Counted from the stretch's first letter, positions 1 through 11,859 are shown. The stretch: DNA of 64,000 nucleotides from Pseudisothecium myosuroides (GCA_951799445.1 OX637296.1:15810001-15874000); one strand, 5' to 3'. The notes: generated from the letters alone by a model not told the origin. A program made the numbers and translations.

Positions 1-95
1 TCCCGCAGGGCTCCGCGATGCCTTCGTTCATCGCCATGTGCGGCAGCAGCGCTTTGCCCGCGGGCGTCACCGGGGGACTCACCTGCAGGCGGTGA
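1..95 (+). CDS. Root-cap-domain protein, copy 1 (3' end only)
   Basis: This is the last 31 codons or so of a gene that starts before the window. In the frame ending at the TGA at 93-95 it encodes a C terminus reading PQGSAMPSFIAMCGSS and ending LTCRR, the same as the ends of the complete copies at 32210 and 52547. One residue differs: GVTGG here against GVPGG in both others. The following ~840 bases also match the 3' flanks of the other copies, so this is a third member of the same duplicated locus, not a stray fragment. Function is inferred only from the complete copies: a secreted root-cap/LEA-related cell-surface protein. Confidence 0.85.
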   Translation, partial: PQGSAMPSFIAMCGSSALPAGVTGGLTCRR

Positions 96-935
96 CGCAG
101 TTCATCATTGGAATGGCGTATACTGTATGTTCCACTGCTGCTGTAGCAGTGTGAGAGTTGGAATTGTAGAACTCTTCCAGGTTCTAAGATGGCACCAAAA
201 ATGAGAGATTCCGTTCTTTCCGTTCCAGAGCATATTTGTGACTGGATGTAGGCTTATCTACTGTAGACAGCACCTTACGATTGATACTGATGCCATATGG
301 CATGCCTCATAGGCGGGGGTCTTTCATGAAATTTATTCATTAATCAATACTTCAGACATTCTTTGTTTTACTACACGATCAAGCCCTGTGCTTTTCATCT
401 CGGTGCTCACATCGGGTGGCCAGTTCCCTTCTGCTTGAGTATTCACGAAGTCACATCCTTTTGCTGTGGCTGATGCTTTTGCACATAGTGAGAGTACTGG
501 TTTTATTACTCCCTCCCTTACTCTATGTTCGGTTGGATGAAGCGCGTTGCTCACACCTCACACGACCTGTTGCAAGAAGTTCACATGCAGTGATAAGTTC
601 GAAGCACTTGTTGGCCTGTTTCTTTGAATTATATGCGGGCTCGTGACCTTTTTGGTAAAGACAATTGAGGTTGGTGACTGCGTTGTGTTTTTCGGGAAAT
701 ATGTGGGTGAGGTATTTCGATTGATCAGCACGGAGAAGGGTCGTTGGGGTTTGGAGGACCAAATCTAACACGGTTGGAATTCTTGACCGTTTCTGGTCAT
801 CGTCCTTTCTGTTTGTTCGAGAGAATTTGCATTGAAGCTGCATCGGGGTAGTCGAGGTCAGCATGAGGAAGGTGTTCGCTTTGCTGGCGTGGCTGATTCC
901 CTTCGGAACTTGGAATACATATATCCCTAACAACT
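96..935 (+). repeat. 3' flank of root-cap copy 1, shared with copies 2 and 3
   Basis: Diverged duplicate of 33680-34530, and more weakly of 54013-54628. Shared landmarks include the run around GATACTGATGCCATATGG, the segment around CAGACATTCTTTG, and GATGAGGAAGGTGTT near the distal end. It contains the 3' UTR and downstream DNA of the gene. I see no convincing gene; short ORFs on both strands are not conserved in the other copies. Confidence 0.75.
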
Positions 936-1259
936 GGTTCTAGAATAAGTGCGTTCGACAAAGCCCACGATATCAGTACCTTCATTGCTCGAGAGCTTGA
1001 AGCCTCTTCCACACCTAACAAGCCAACTGATTTTTCTTGAGGCGCACTTCATCAAAGGAGTGCAATATTGATAATGCCGTCCTTCTTCATCTCATCATAT
1101 TTACAGGAGTGGAATATAGCATCCGGGGGGTATTTTCGTACAATCATGGACTCATGTATTTCGTGACACTGCATGTCTGCATCCAACTTCCAAGTACGTA
1201 AAATGCAGGAAAAGAAGGGAAATTCAGGGCGAAACAAGAAGAAGAGTCTCACCGGTCTC

Positions 1260-2136
1260 CTAAACCCGGGGTGAAGGCAGCATCAATGGACATTGAGCAA
1301 GATTTGGAGGTTCATTCCGTGGTGACAGAGAATTTAGTCGACACTACGGTCCATGGTGGACTAAAAGTAACAAATGAGCGCACGAACACAAGAAATTCTT
1401 GCCTTCCGAAACTGTTGCTGCTGGTGGCCATGGAACTGAGGTATAAGAAACTGGGCGGTGATGTGCACGCAAAAGAATAAAAGCTCGTTCCTCACTCAAT
1501 TTTGAGTTTGAATTTATTGCCTACACCACAGCTTGTAAAATTTACTGACATATATAGATGGGCTTCAAATGCTGCAGAGAGTGGAAATTGGAAAGAAAGC
1601 TTATTTCGGTACTTGGTGATGGGAAGAAAACACCTTCCATTGCCCAAGCACACCAGTCCGTTCTGCGGGTTCGTAGAACTTGTCACCACCAACCCTGCTG
1701 ACATCAAGAAAGTCTTCAACGAAGGTGAGTGCTTCTAGAACTCAATAATTGCAACAGTATACATTCAACTCTGCTCCAGAAAATGTTGGTTTGAAGAATC
1801 CCACTTAGTGTAGAGTGTTTCTAATATATATTGGCCTTTGAATCATGCATGCGGAGGTCTGAGAAGAGTTATTATCGTCACTATTTAATAGATATTGATG
1901 GTGGCCATGCATGTAATGCAGATAATACTGAAGTGGATACAGTCCAGGGTGAGCAGCCCAACCCAATTGGGAGACCTATTGATGAAGGTGTATATAGCCT
2001 TGTCCGTCATCACACAGCAGTGAGAACAAGCACCCACCTCGTCTACAAACTGGAGACTCCGGGGCCGCACAAAAAGCACGATCCACATGATGCACTTAAC
2101 ATCGAGCCCCAGGCTTCTTTCGTCATCCAGGTTTGA
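1260..2136 (+). pseudogene. Probable gene remnant or isolated exons, unidentified
   Basis: This stretch has gene-like composition in an otherwise AT-rich setting. Three plus-strand open segments follow each other: 1271-1480, 1502-1738 and 1831-2136. The second reads like real protein (TTNPADIKKVFNEG) and is followed by a good splice donor (GGTGAGT near 1722). The third contains RTSTHLVYKLE and NIEPQASFVIQ, then CAG/GTTTGA, a possible exon end. From memory the third resembles a conserved plant protein family of unknown function, and the second very loosely a P450 N-terminal region; neither is verified. No complete gene can be assembled: I find no start exon and no continuation after 2140. It could be a decayed gene, captured exons or the edge of a larger broken locus. 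Confidence 0.35.
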
Positions 2137-2422
2137 ACTCCATTTTCTTTACTTTCAGAAAAGCTACAACATTAATTCTTATCAACACCTCAATACAGTT
2201 ATTTCTTGCTTGTGTATTTTCGCGGCTTCCCACTGCTACCAAAATCCAGCTGTATATACGCATCTCCCCAATATGACATTTTCACTCACATTCACACTGC
2301 TATCCATTTAATTGGCAAGTCTGATCGAGACAGTTAGAATGGAAAAGTTTAGAATAATTTTAAAATAATCTTAAATTTACACCCATCCTAGTCATCAATG
2401 GAATATCGCTTGGGCTTCTTAA

Positions 2423-3357
2423 CCCCTAAAGGCCCAAGGCCTTTTTTCTGCCAAAAAAACATCAAAACTGCCATTTCTATAGCAAGTAGTAAAAAAAAAT
2501 GAAAAATGTTTTTTTTGCACATCTAACCGTAGGATCTTACACCTAACTAGTATGAGAATGTGTGGAAAAAAATTTCAGAATTTTTGACTACTCAGATTGC
2601 AAGATATCTGCGTTTAAAGTGGAAAAAACAAGTATTTCAGCACATTGCGGGTCTAGATTTTTTCACTTTAAACATTTTTCACTTAAAATTTTTGCACTAT
2701 AGAGTTTTGTGCTTCAAATCTTTATAGTGGAGAATTGAGTTGAGAGTCTAGGGAAAAAAAATATATTCAAAAAAACTTAATTATCATTCCTAAAAAATTT
2801 ATTAAGTAGAAGTAGGTAAGAGATAGAAGGGAAATCTAAAACATTAACATATTTTAGATGGAATTAAAATACACTAATCCCAATGGTGAGATTGTTCTAG
2901 CAAGTAAACTAAACCATGAGAATTTTTTTTTTTTTTAAATTGCAAAAATAGCATTTAGAATTGAATCCTACAAGTTATTTTTTTCCAAAAGATGCTCTAA
3001 CTGCCCGAAAAACAAGAATGTCCATAACTTTCTCATAACAAATCCAAATGAAATGAATCAAAGCTTTTGAGATAGAAAAAAATATAATATACAAGGAAAA
3101 ATATATTAAAAAAAAAAAATCAAATTTTTGCCAAATTTTTCTTGCTGCCCGGACTGCCCAATTACGAAAAAAAGTAACATATTTGGCCATAATTTTTGAC
3201 TCCTATTTCCAAATGTCTTGAAATTTAGTGCATATGAAAGATATTCCTCGCGCCCACCTTCTATTAAAATTTCAGCTTAAAATATGAAAATCTCTAGTCA
3301 CACGGACCTGCCCAAAATTTCTATACGGCCAAAAAACGCATGCCGGTCCTTTAGGGG
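2423..3357. mobile_element. TTAA-flanked piggyBac-like MITE, copy a
   Basis: A 935-bp element flanked by TTAA on both sides (2419-2422 and 3358-3361). The left end is CCCCTAAAGGCCC; the right end read on the other strand is CCCCTAAAGGACCGGC. A TTAA target and termini starting with CCC are typical of piggyBac-type elements. There is no coding capacity. It is nearly identical over its whole length to 41482-42408, which suggests fairly recent activity. Its termini differ from those of the transposase-bearing element at 14028-19110, so that element need not be its source. Confidence 0.85.
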
Positions 3358-3361
3358 TTAA

Positions 3362-3885
3362 ATAGAAACTTGGCAATGTAATTTAATTTTTAATAATCTT
3401 TAATTTGAATCAAATAGTACTCTCTACGTACTGTGCAGCTGGTGTACTGTGTACATAGTTCACTATCCTGCTGGGTTTTTTTCAGACTAAGTAAATAAGC
3501 TTACACAGTTGTACAGTTAATCACTCACCTACAAAGTCAATTTCGTTAAATTGACTTAATCCCAATACTTTGATACCTTTCAAAACACCTGTTCTGAAAC
3601 ATAAATCCATGTATTCTTGTCCTACATTTAGACCTTTATGTACATATACCATACATGTCACAATTTTTGGTGCCGGAAACATGCCACTTAATTTAACAAA
3701 ATTGACAATTTGACGTTCTACAAATCTAATTCGATGAGTGTTCTTTTAATGACTGCAAAACACAAAATAAGGGCAATCCATTGATTTCTTAGATTGATGA
3801 AAACTCTCTCTTGTAGTATGGCTCATGTCCACGTTTCATATTTTTTCCATATTTTCAATCCCTCAAATGATCTTAAGATTGAATT
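3362..3885. other. AT-rich intergenic DNA
   Basis: No coding signal is seen. It lies between the TTAA element and the hairpin repeat. A TCTTGTAGTATGG stretch near 3812 faintly resembles a CACTA-type terminus but has no partner. Confidence 0.5.
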
Positions 3886-4936
3886 TAAATGGCAAAAAAC
3901 ACGTGCCAGTTTGGTTGCGTTTTGAATTTAGAACACTATAACTTTTGAATTATGAATCCATTCCCCCTCCAAAAAAAAAAATTTCCTAGATGTCTTAATT
4001 ATAATTGTATCCCTTGTTTTTCAAAAAATTTAAAAGATCATTTATATTTAAATGTCAATTTTGTTAATTTGCCACACTTTGACGTTTACGGTTTTTTTAT
4101 ACTATTGAACAGTTTAAATTAATGATTTTCAGCTGAAATTTTTATGACATATTCCTATAGTAGGTAAACATGATTCTACTAAAATGACATCTAAAAAATC
4201 ATTATTTTATGTCCTCTACATTTGTGCAAATAAGCCTCCATTGTACAAATATGTCATCTACGTGCACTTCTAAACATTAGAGATGGTTTTGACCTAAGTT
4301 TTTTGGTCAAATCTCATTATTAAGAAGTCCTTCCAAATGACCAATTTTTAGTTTTATTGAACATTGTTTTTCTATTTTTTACAAATTTAAACATCAAAGT
4401 ATGTCATATTTTCTGGAACATATTCTGGACATAGAATTCTAGTATAGAAAATACCAACTTTGACGTATTAATTTGTAAAAAATAGGAAAAAAAAATTCAA
4501 AAAAACTAAAAATCAGTCATTTGGGAGGACTTTCTAGTGATGAGATTTGACCAAAAAAATAGGTCAAAACCATCTTTTATGTTCAGTTAGAAGTACGCGC
4601 ACAAAGAGGGCCTATTTGCACAAACATAAAAAACATAAAATAATATTTTTTTAGATGTTGTTTTAGTAGATACATGTCTGCCTACTATAGAAATATGCCA
4701 CAAAAAATTCAGCTCAAAATCATTAATTTAGTTTGCTCAATAGTATAAAAAATCCTAAACGTCATAGTGTGACAAATTAACAAAATAGTTGGTTTTTAAA
4801 TGTAAAATGATTTTTTAAAGACAATATTTACAATCAAGACATCTAAAAACATTTTTTTTTGTTTTTGGCATTTGGTTTATAATTCAAAAGTTATAGCATT
4901 CCAAACCAAATTAGCAAGTGTTTCTTGCAATCACTC
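3886..4936. repeat. Long inverted repeat (hairpin) element, about 1 kb
   Basis: The sequence from about 3886 to 4415 is repeated in reverse complement from about 4445 to 4936, so the locus could fold into one long imperfect hairpin with a loop of about 30 bases. Paired landmarks are the TTTTGACC/GGTCAAAA segments near 4290 and 4560, the CTACATTTGTGCAAATA segment near 4217 with its partner near 4615, and CTATAACTTTTGAATT near 3940 with its partner near 4880. The right end reads TTTCTTGCAATCACTC, the terminus of the dispersed 4-bp-duplication MITE family described elsewhere. No gene is present. Confidence 0.75.
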
Positions 4937-5600
4937 GGCACAAATAATTGAGTATATTTGTGATAAAAGTTTGTCAGACTACATTCTAAATACGAGATTT
5001 TTTGGTCAATCCATTAACACTTTAGTGGAGACATATAAATAGTGCGATTAGGTCTTTCAGTTCCTAAAAGTCCAAGCGACCATTTTTTGGTTGTTGCCTT
5101 ACATTGACGAGTTGTCTAGACTAAAAAAAATAATCTTTACATGTATAGTTGGACAAATTGTCTTGCCCTAGCCACTAAGAGTATTTCATCATGGATAGCA
5201 CATGTGCATAAGTAGGCAAGGGTTAATTGTTTAGAGCAAATAGTTGATGACCTTGGTCAAATAAATTTTTTGTTTTTCTAGTGTACTTTCATTGATTACA
5301 AGGATTTGAAAGTAATTGTTTATTACTCTAATACTTGTGAAAATTGGCATTATTGCATATAGTGAAGAAAGGCCTACTTTTCATTTGTGAAAACTTTGAA
5401 ACATGCCCCCCTAAAGTCATTTTGCCCAAGAAGTAAAAAATATTTATTTTCTTAAGAATTGAACTTTGATTGCTAGATATTACAAAACTTGATCAAATTC
5501 TTTGATAATTGGAGGGTATACTAATTTAATAGTAAACAATATTGTATAGTTAGATGTATAATATGTATAATAGTAAACATATGTATAATATATTAATATA

Positions 5601-5710
5601 TTAATATGTACTAATATGTATTAATATGTATTAATATGTATTAATATGTATTAATATGTATTAATATGTATTAATATGTATTAATATGTATTAATATGTA
5701 TTAATATGTA
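5601..5710. repeat. 10-bp minisatellite, 11 copies of TTAATATGTA
   Basis: Eleven consecutive 10-base units, one with a T-to-C change (5611). The array is bracketed by direct copies of TAATAGTAAACAATATTGTA (about 5529 and 5711), so a larger unit has been duplicated around it. Confidence 0.95.
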
Positions 5711-7530
5711 TAATAGTAAACAATATTGTATAGTTAGATTTTTTTTAAATAAGCCTAAAGAACATTTTTTTGTTGATTTTTAGGAATGGTAGTTTGGAGG
5801 TGAATTTTGTAGACAGGCCCTAATTCATGTGCGTGCTTGGTCAAACTTCATTAGATTTCTACATTAAAACATACATTTCAAAAATTTGGTATTTTTCACA
5901 TGTAGTAATATATATCTAATATATAATCTCATTTTTTTATAATTAAAAAGTCAAATTGAATTTACGTGATTTTTTTAAAGAAACTTATTTGAAAAAATCA
6001 TAGTTATTACAAAAATGTTTAAGGTATATGACATTTGAAAGAAAAATGGAAATAATAGTGACAAACACCATGGTATAATTGGTATAGTCTTTGAGCTCAC
6101 ACCAAGAGAAATTCAATAGAAAAAGTTCAAAAGTGGTGTATTTTGAGCTTTCAAGATGGTATGACTTCAAAGTGTCACAAAAATTACAAATTTAACAATT
6201 TTGAAAAAAATTCAAATATGATAAGAAGCAGATTATTGGAGCTACATCTTCTTGAGCTTAATTTAAACATTTCAAATTAAGAACTATGTGAAAATTCACT
6301 GGACTTTCAAAATGCCTGTTGGACTTACAAGGGTTAATTTAACCAAATTGAAGTTTCCTAGGCTAGGCTCAAAATATCCCATTTGAGTCTTTGTTGCTCA
6401 TTCTTGTTTGTGTAAGGTAGGAGGTCCATAAATTATTCATTTAAGAGCTGAAATTGAGTTTTGGGGAGGTAAACGTCTTGAAATATTTTTCAATAAATTT
6501 TCCTTGAAAGACAAGTAGAATTAGCATCCAATCCAAGTTGTTTCATAATTTTGGAAGTGGTGTGGAATTAGTTATAAATTTTTGAAATTGAAATGGTATA
6601 GGGCTCTATAATTGCCCACCTCTTAAAATAGACATTGTTTTAATTGGTAATCTGAAATAGGAAGGTACCTCATTTTAACCAATAAACTCTCCTTGTCCCT
6701 TGAGAGACAAATGGATTTTGGATAGGCTCCTATAGTTTCAATTTTTGTTGTGATTTTAAATTTTTTTTTCGAAGATAGGAAAACACATTAGCTTTTTAAT
6801 GATATAATTTTTATTTCAATTACTGCCCCAGAGTAGAAGTTATGCCACCTTAAGTCCAAAACAAAGTTCCTTGGGTAGTCTCAAAAAAATCACAAAATCA
6901 AAATAAACTTCTTAAAATTTTATTTCTTACAGAAAGTATTTTTTATCTATTTTGTCTTTTTGAAATAATAACTTGAAGGATTCATATTTGAACACAATTT
7001 TCACAATTTTACAGTGAACTTGTTTGAAATTTTCTTTGACTTGTTTGGAGATTCCATATTTTTTCCTATTGATTTTTGCCAGTTTCTACATTCTAAGGTC
7101 AATGTGGAGGTGATCTTCAAAGATTTCCTATATAGAAGGAAATTGTGAGTTTTTTTGCAAGAATTTTTTCAATTTTATCAATAGTGCAAAATACTCATAG
7201 AGAATTTAAGTTGTTTTTATACATTGTTTTTTCATGCAAGGGATTTTTGAAAGACATTATTTTCAATTTGAAGAGACAATTGAAGGAATTTCACAATTAG
7301 AAATGAAAAACAAACCTTCGAAGTAAAAAATCATTTACAATTGAGTTTCACTAATTTTTTCATTTACAAATTGCAAATAACATTCACTTCAACAAAAATG
7401 AAGTTGCAACCTACATAGGTTTCTATGTAAAATCTTGAATTCTTATTAAGAAACTAATCACATTATAATTCAAAGCAATGTAATCTCCCAAACATTTCTA
7501 TAAGAAAGGTGCAACTTTAACAAATGCTTT

Positions 7531-7742
7531 GAACTCTCTATGATTTATATACTTGAGTGCGTTAATCCAAGATAAAGATGCTCTAAATCCCCCTCTACTA
7601 CTTCAATTTCTTCTTCTAGCCGCAAGTGCTCGGGTAGAACTCTCTATGATTTATACACTTAAGTACACTAATGCAACATAAGGATGCTCTAAATCCCCCT
7701 CTACTACTTCAGTTTCTTCCTCTAGTTGCAAGTGCTTGAGCT
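7531..7742. repeat. Tandem duplication, two units of about 106 bp
   Basis: Both units begin GAACTCTCTATGATTTATA (7531 and 7637) and contain GATGCTCTAAATCCCCCTCT followed by a CTTCWRTTTCTTC stretch. No coding role is seen. Confidence 0.9.
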
Positions 7743-8903
7743 CAATGTAACCTTCTTGACAACATCCATTTGGAATCTTAATCCATTAGTTTCCTCAAAC
7801 CAATAAACTTTCTCCACCTATATACCTCCAATATTTGAATAAGTAAAAAAAAAAAATCCATGTGGGTTCAATTAGTCTAAAATGGTAGAATGAACTTCAT
7901 TGATTATAAAATGCACTTGTTTACAAGAGATCATTAAAAATAAATAAAAAATAAAAATAAAAATTTGATTTGAAAAAATATCTCTAATGAATGAATGCTA
8001 AAAAAACTTCTACTATTTGCTATATTTGGTCCAATACTTGTGATTTTTTCCAAGAGTACTTTAAAAGATGGACAATGTGTAGACCTCAACGTTTAGATTT
8101 TTACTTTAAAATATGGGCAATGAGAAGACCTCGAGGTTTAGATTTTGAAAATAACTAGAATGTTGGGAAAATACTTTTTGATATACCTTCTTCTCCTCAA
8201 AGGGAAGACAAGTTTCAAAACCCCACTCCACTTTTCAACTCTGACGCTCCCTATTATCATCAATTTTTTTATATTCCATTTGATATCATTACAACCAAAT
8301 ATATCATCTATCTTTTTTGCATTCCAAGCTATTGGTGAAGGCAAAAATGTTGAATGTTGCATATTGTACCCAACTAGCAAGATTGACATTTCATGTTGAA
8401 TATTTAATTAAAGTTCAAAGTTCAAATTTGACAAATGCTAAATATCAAAATATTCCTTTGAAATCCGTGTTTTTTCCATACAACTAATTAATAATAATAA
8501 TAATAGTATCCCTAAAATTCCAACATCTTTCTATACAATTATTTTGTCAACTCTGATAGCCAGCTCAACCCTAATAGCCGAGTACAATATTGCATTTACA
8601 CAAAGGAAGAAGGATAACTCTGGTATGGAAAGACCGGTGTGAATGGAGTTGGCTCAACTATCAAAGCCTTGTGGACTTAGATGACAATGCATTGATACAT
8701 ACATGGAATTGACTAAGTCACAAAGCTCTCGGTTTAGTATAGTTTGTTGTCTGAGAAGTACCAAATGTCTGATATTCTGCCAATTCAATTCAATGAATGC
8801 CTAGCTCAGATTCATGATTGAACAACAAAAAAAGGTTTGCCACCCCTATCCACAGGGAGCACTCACCAGTACCAAAGATGGTTCAAGATGAACGTATAGT
8901 TGC

Positions 8904-9100
8904 CACATTAGACGGACCGTCCGCCCAAACCGTCCAATTTGCCCGCTTGCTTAGGACGTCCAGTGGCCCTAATCTGCCTGATGTAATTACTTTAAGGTAG
9001 TTGCATTAACCGTCCGGTCCGTCTAAACCGTCCGATGTGTCCGCCCATCTAGGACGTCTAATGATCCTAATTCGTCCAACGTGACAACAATGGATGAACG
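8904..9100. repeat. Tandem GTCCG-rich repeat, two units of about 98 bp
   Basis: The two imperfect units start near 8905 and 9003. Each has an ACCGTCC-rich first half, then TAGGACGTC followed about 10 bases later by CCTAAT. Inverted relatives lie at 9823-9843 (GCGGACGGTCGGTCCGTC), so the cluster flanks the ORF at 9236-9763 on both sides. Confidence 0.7.
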
Positions 9101-9235
9101 GAACCTGTACATTTCAGATTTCCAATGTCCCTACGCCTGTGCAGATTCCTCTACTGTACCAAGACACAAGCATCTATGTAGAGATCAACTGCCAAATCCC
9201 ACGACCTCCAAAGTACCATAATCATGAAAAACACC

Positions 9236-9763
9236 TTAATCATGAAAATTATACACATCCAAAATGACCTCAAAGTTCTTGAGGCACCAAACCTGCTCTG
9301 GGAGGTGCAGCTTGAAATAATCTTCACCTGACGCTAACACCACCCTCGCCTCTTCCACTCCAACTTCAAGAGGCGTTAAAGTCGGATAATCGGCGGTATT
9401 ATTTCTGCCGTTGATGCAAATCAATGCCTTTGAACAAAGTGCCGGTTTGGTCAAGCCTACTCTTTCCGCAAGGTCTTTCACCTTAGACTTCCTTTTCCAA
9501 GTCAAAAATGCCTTGGTCGGTTTTCCACCACCCTTCTTCTTCTCACTTCCAATAGCCCACAAAAAGATTGCCCCTGCCACCATCTTCACAAGTGGCTTCT
9601 CCAGTATGCGGGTCCTCTGATCCTGCAATGCAGCTTGGGCTTGGACTTCCGCACGCGGGGCTGCCAGTTTGTCCTTCACGTCAGCCAGTTCTTCCAAGGC
9701 AGGGTTGTCTATAGTGACGTGACGCTGACTTTTCCCGTCGGGATGTCCGTTAGCGTTGGTCAT
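9236..9763 (-). CDS. Hypothetical protein, possibly transposon-encoded
   Basis: A 175-codon open frame, long for this window, starting MTNANGHPDG. Residues about 20-55 are rich in A, E, K, L and Q (EELADVKDKLAAPRAEVQAQ) and could form a coiled coil. A basic stretch follows (EKKKGGGKPTK and WKRKSKVK, about residues 74-95), then a more globular-looking C-terminal half (DYPTLTPLEV, FKLHLPEQVW, LKNFEVILDVYNF). I recognise no family. It is bracketed by GTCCG-rich repeats and lies in an island of unusual composition, so a transposon-encoded protein is the simplest reading, not proven. No introns were inferred, and a non-coding explanation remains possible. Confidence 0.35.
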   Translation of the reverse strand: MTNANGHPDGKSQRHVTIDNPALEELADVKDKLAAPRAEVQAQAALQDQRTRILEKPLVKMVAGAIFLWAIGSEKKKGGGKPTKAFLTWKRKSKVKDLAERVGLTKPALCSKALICINGRNNTADYPTLTPLEVGVEEARVVLASGEDYFKLHLPEQVWCLKNFEVILDVYNFHD

Positions 9764-9797
9764 GACACGTCAAGGTCAATGTTAGTCTAAAAAATAA

Positions 9798-9822
9798 TTT
9801 TTTTTTTTTTTTTTTTTTTTTT
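9798..9822. repeat. Homopolymer, 25 T
   Basis: An uninterrupted T run immediately left of GCGGACGGTCGG. On the minus strand it reads as poly(A) following the GTCCG motif cluster. An AAAT microsatellite lies close by at about 9902-9924. Confidence 0.95.
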
Positions 9823-10185
9823 GCGGACGGTCGGTCCGTCGACTGGGAGGGCCTGTCCATACAGGTCAGTCGACGGGGACGATTTGTACGGACAGGACGT
9901 CAAAAAAATAAATAAATAAATAAATTTGGATTCCGACGAACGTTGGGTTTGGATCCTGACGTACCGTCGGTCTGATGGACGTCTGGACGTGACGGGGACA
10001 ACCCTGCTCCAAGGGAGGAACATCCCACTGTATGGGTCTCCCTGGTCTCATCACCTGCATGAACCATGCACGAGTTAAATTCAATTCTATCATTGTAGGC
10101 CTCTCAAAGTGGCAGCCGTATGTAATTATAACCCTTGCCAACTCTAAGCCATCAGAGAATCACCTGGGAAGTGCGGAATCCAACC

Positions 10186-10392
10186 CTTAAAGCAATTCAA
10201 CAGTAACCCTTAAAGCCAAAATCTCTGAAATTCAAGAAAACTCTGATCCTAAACCCTAAAGCCATACAGACTGTAAACTATTGAAGCACTAAACCCTAAA
10301 GCCCTAATCAACTTAAACAATTTTCAACCCTATCAACTGCAACTTTGCAAGCAATTGAGCCCTGAGAACCCTAAACCCTAAGAACACTAAAC
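10186..10392. repeat. Degenerate telomere-like CCCTAAA motifs
   Basis: At least eight CCCTAAA or CCCTTAAA motifs occur over about 200 bases, for example ACTAAACCCTAAAGCCC and GAACCCTAAACCCTAAG. The plant telomere repeat is CCCTAAA; isolated copies (telo-boxes) also occur in plant promoters. The spacing is irregular, so this is either an eroded interstitial telomere tract or a promoter-like cluster. Confidence 0.6.
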
Positions 10393-11190
10393 CAATTACA
10401 ACACCCAAACATAGCATACATGCAGACCACCGATAAAACAGGGAAAACAAACCCAACAGATTGATGAGAGTTGCTTGCAACGCAAAATTGGCAACGGACA
10501 GCGAGAGACAATCAAACATATGCCAATCAAGCAAAAAACAATTGAAGAGCAGTTGCATACAATGAAAATGAACACTGAGATTGTGCATACTGAAAACAAA
10601 CTCACCACCTCCGCACCGCAAGAGAAAAGATCAGCTGAGAATCACGTATTGAAATACTTCGACACGATACTCCCAGAACCACGGCGCTCGCACGGATCTG
10701 AAAATGGCACTCACAACGTACTCCCAAAACCACGGCACTGACAGGGCACTTCGTAAACGAAGGCACTCAAACGGCTACCAAAGCACGGCGTTGAGACAGC
10801 TCTCAGAAGATGCGCCACACCCAAACCAAAATATCTGTGACCTCACACTCAACTATATCTTTGACCTCTTGTGATCCAAGGTCGAATGCAAGTAATCAAC
10901 GCTCAAATTTACGTAAACAAACCTCGCTTCCGACGCCGCATTCCAGGCTTCCTTGTGAATACTTCGCACTGAGCGCCAAATCCTAGCAGGTTCCCTAATC
11001 ACCACACTTACCCGCTTGAGGCCCGGGTTGGTACCATATCCATACCCATTCAAGCCCCCATAACCGTACCCGATTCAGTAATTGATAACCGGCCTCCGAC
11101 CATATCCGTGACCTTTCTCCATACAACGGGCCTCAATCCTAAGACCTTTATAGTGAAACTAGGTTGCCCCATTCCACTTTATCGAAATTT

Positions 11191-11859
11191 CACCCTATAT
11201 AAATATGTAAGAATTGTTAGTGTGCAAGTATGCAATACTTTTATATTAGATACTAATGTAATTTTGTAATAAACATGCATGCGTAAAAACTAAAATATTT
11301 ATAGAACTGTTCATTGAATTTAGTGGCTTACAAAAGTATCTTTTTTGGCATAAGGCAACATAATTGTTAAGGCAAGTTGAATCTAGTTTTTTATGTTTAG
11401 TAGAATGCATACTCTAATCCTAGAATTTGAGGGGAATTACAAGATGAGTCTTTCACCCTAAAACAACTATGTAGTGACTGTGAAAATCATCCTTCCTAAT
11501 ATTGAGTGATACCATCTATCTCTTAAAAACTACTCATACATATTTAGTCACTGTCAAACTACCTTGTTTAGTAAAACCATTTTGAATTGACTTGCAACAA
11601 TAGAAATTCAATTGCAGTATTATACGTATTATACAATAATTTTTTGTCTTGCATTATGGGTGCAGAAAGGAGACACCATTCCTAATTTGCGGATTTAAGA
11701 TTTTTTTTTAATCAAGGCGTTCCAACCGTGAAAAATGACCCTAAACAAACATTTCTATCAAAAATACTATGTGCATGGTATTTTTTTTTTCCAATTTACA
11801 AGAAGAACCAAAAAATAATTGACTCTAAAGCATAGTATTTGAAAGAACTTAATAATAAA
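11191..11859. other. AT-rich intergenic DNA
   Basis: No gene or clear repeat boundary is seen here. Confidence 0.5.

Larger units (their letters stand above)
4937..8560. other. AT-rich gene desert
   Basis: No ORF has recognisable protein content. The stretch 6420-6600 is weakly similar to 12985-13140 (both have TTAAGAGCTGA, then GCATCYAATYCAAGT, then GGAATTAGTTA), so it is old repeat DNA. It contains the 10-bp minisatellite at 5601 and the tandem duplication at 7531, listed separately. Otherwise I see nothing. Confidence 0.5.
8560..11190. other. GC-richer island, possible decayed transposon or gene
   Basis: Base composition changes sharply from the flanking AT-rich DNA at both edges. The island contains GTCCG-rich tandem and inverted repeats, a 175-codon minus-strand ORF, a 25-base T run and telomere-like CCCTAAA repeats, each listed separately. 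Clustered short direct and inverted motifs on both sides of an ORF recall the subterminal repeats of CACTA-type elements, but I cannot find matching termini or a target duplication. A decayed gene with a TE insertion is an alternative. Confidence 0.4.

Noticed and set aside
416..1021. ORFs on both strands in the 3' flank of root-cap copy 1 (416-646, 523-933, 797-1021)
   Set aside because: Not preserved in the homologous flanks at 34000-34530 and 54300-54628.
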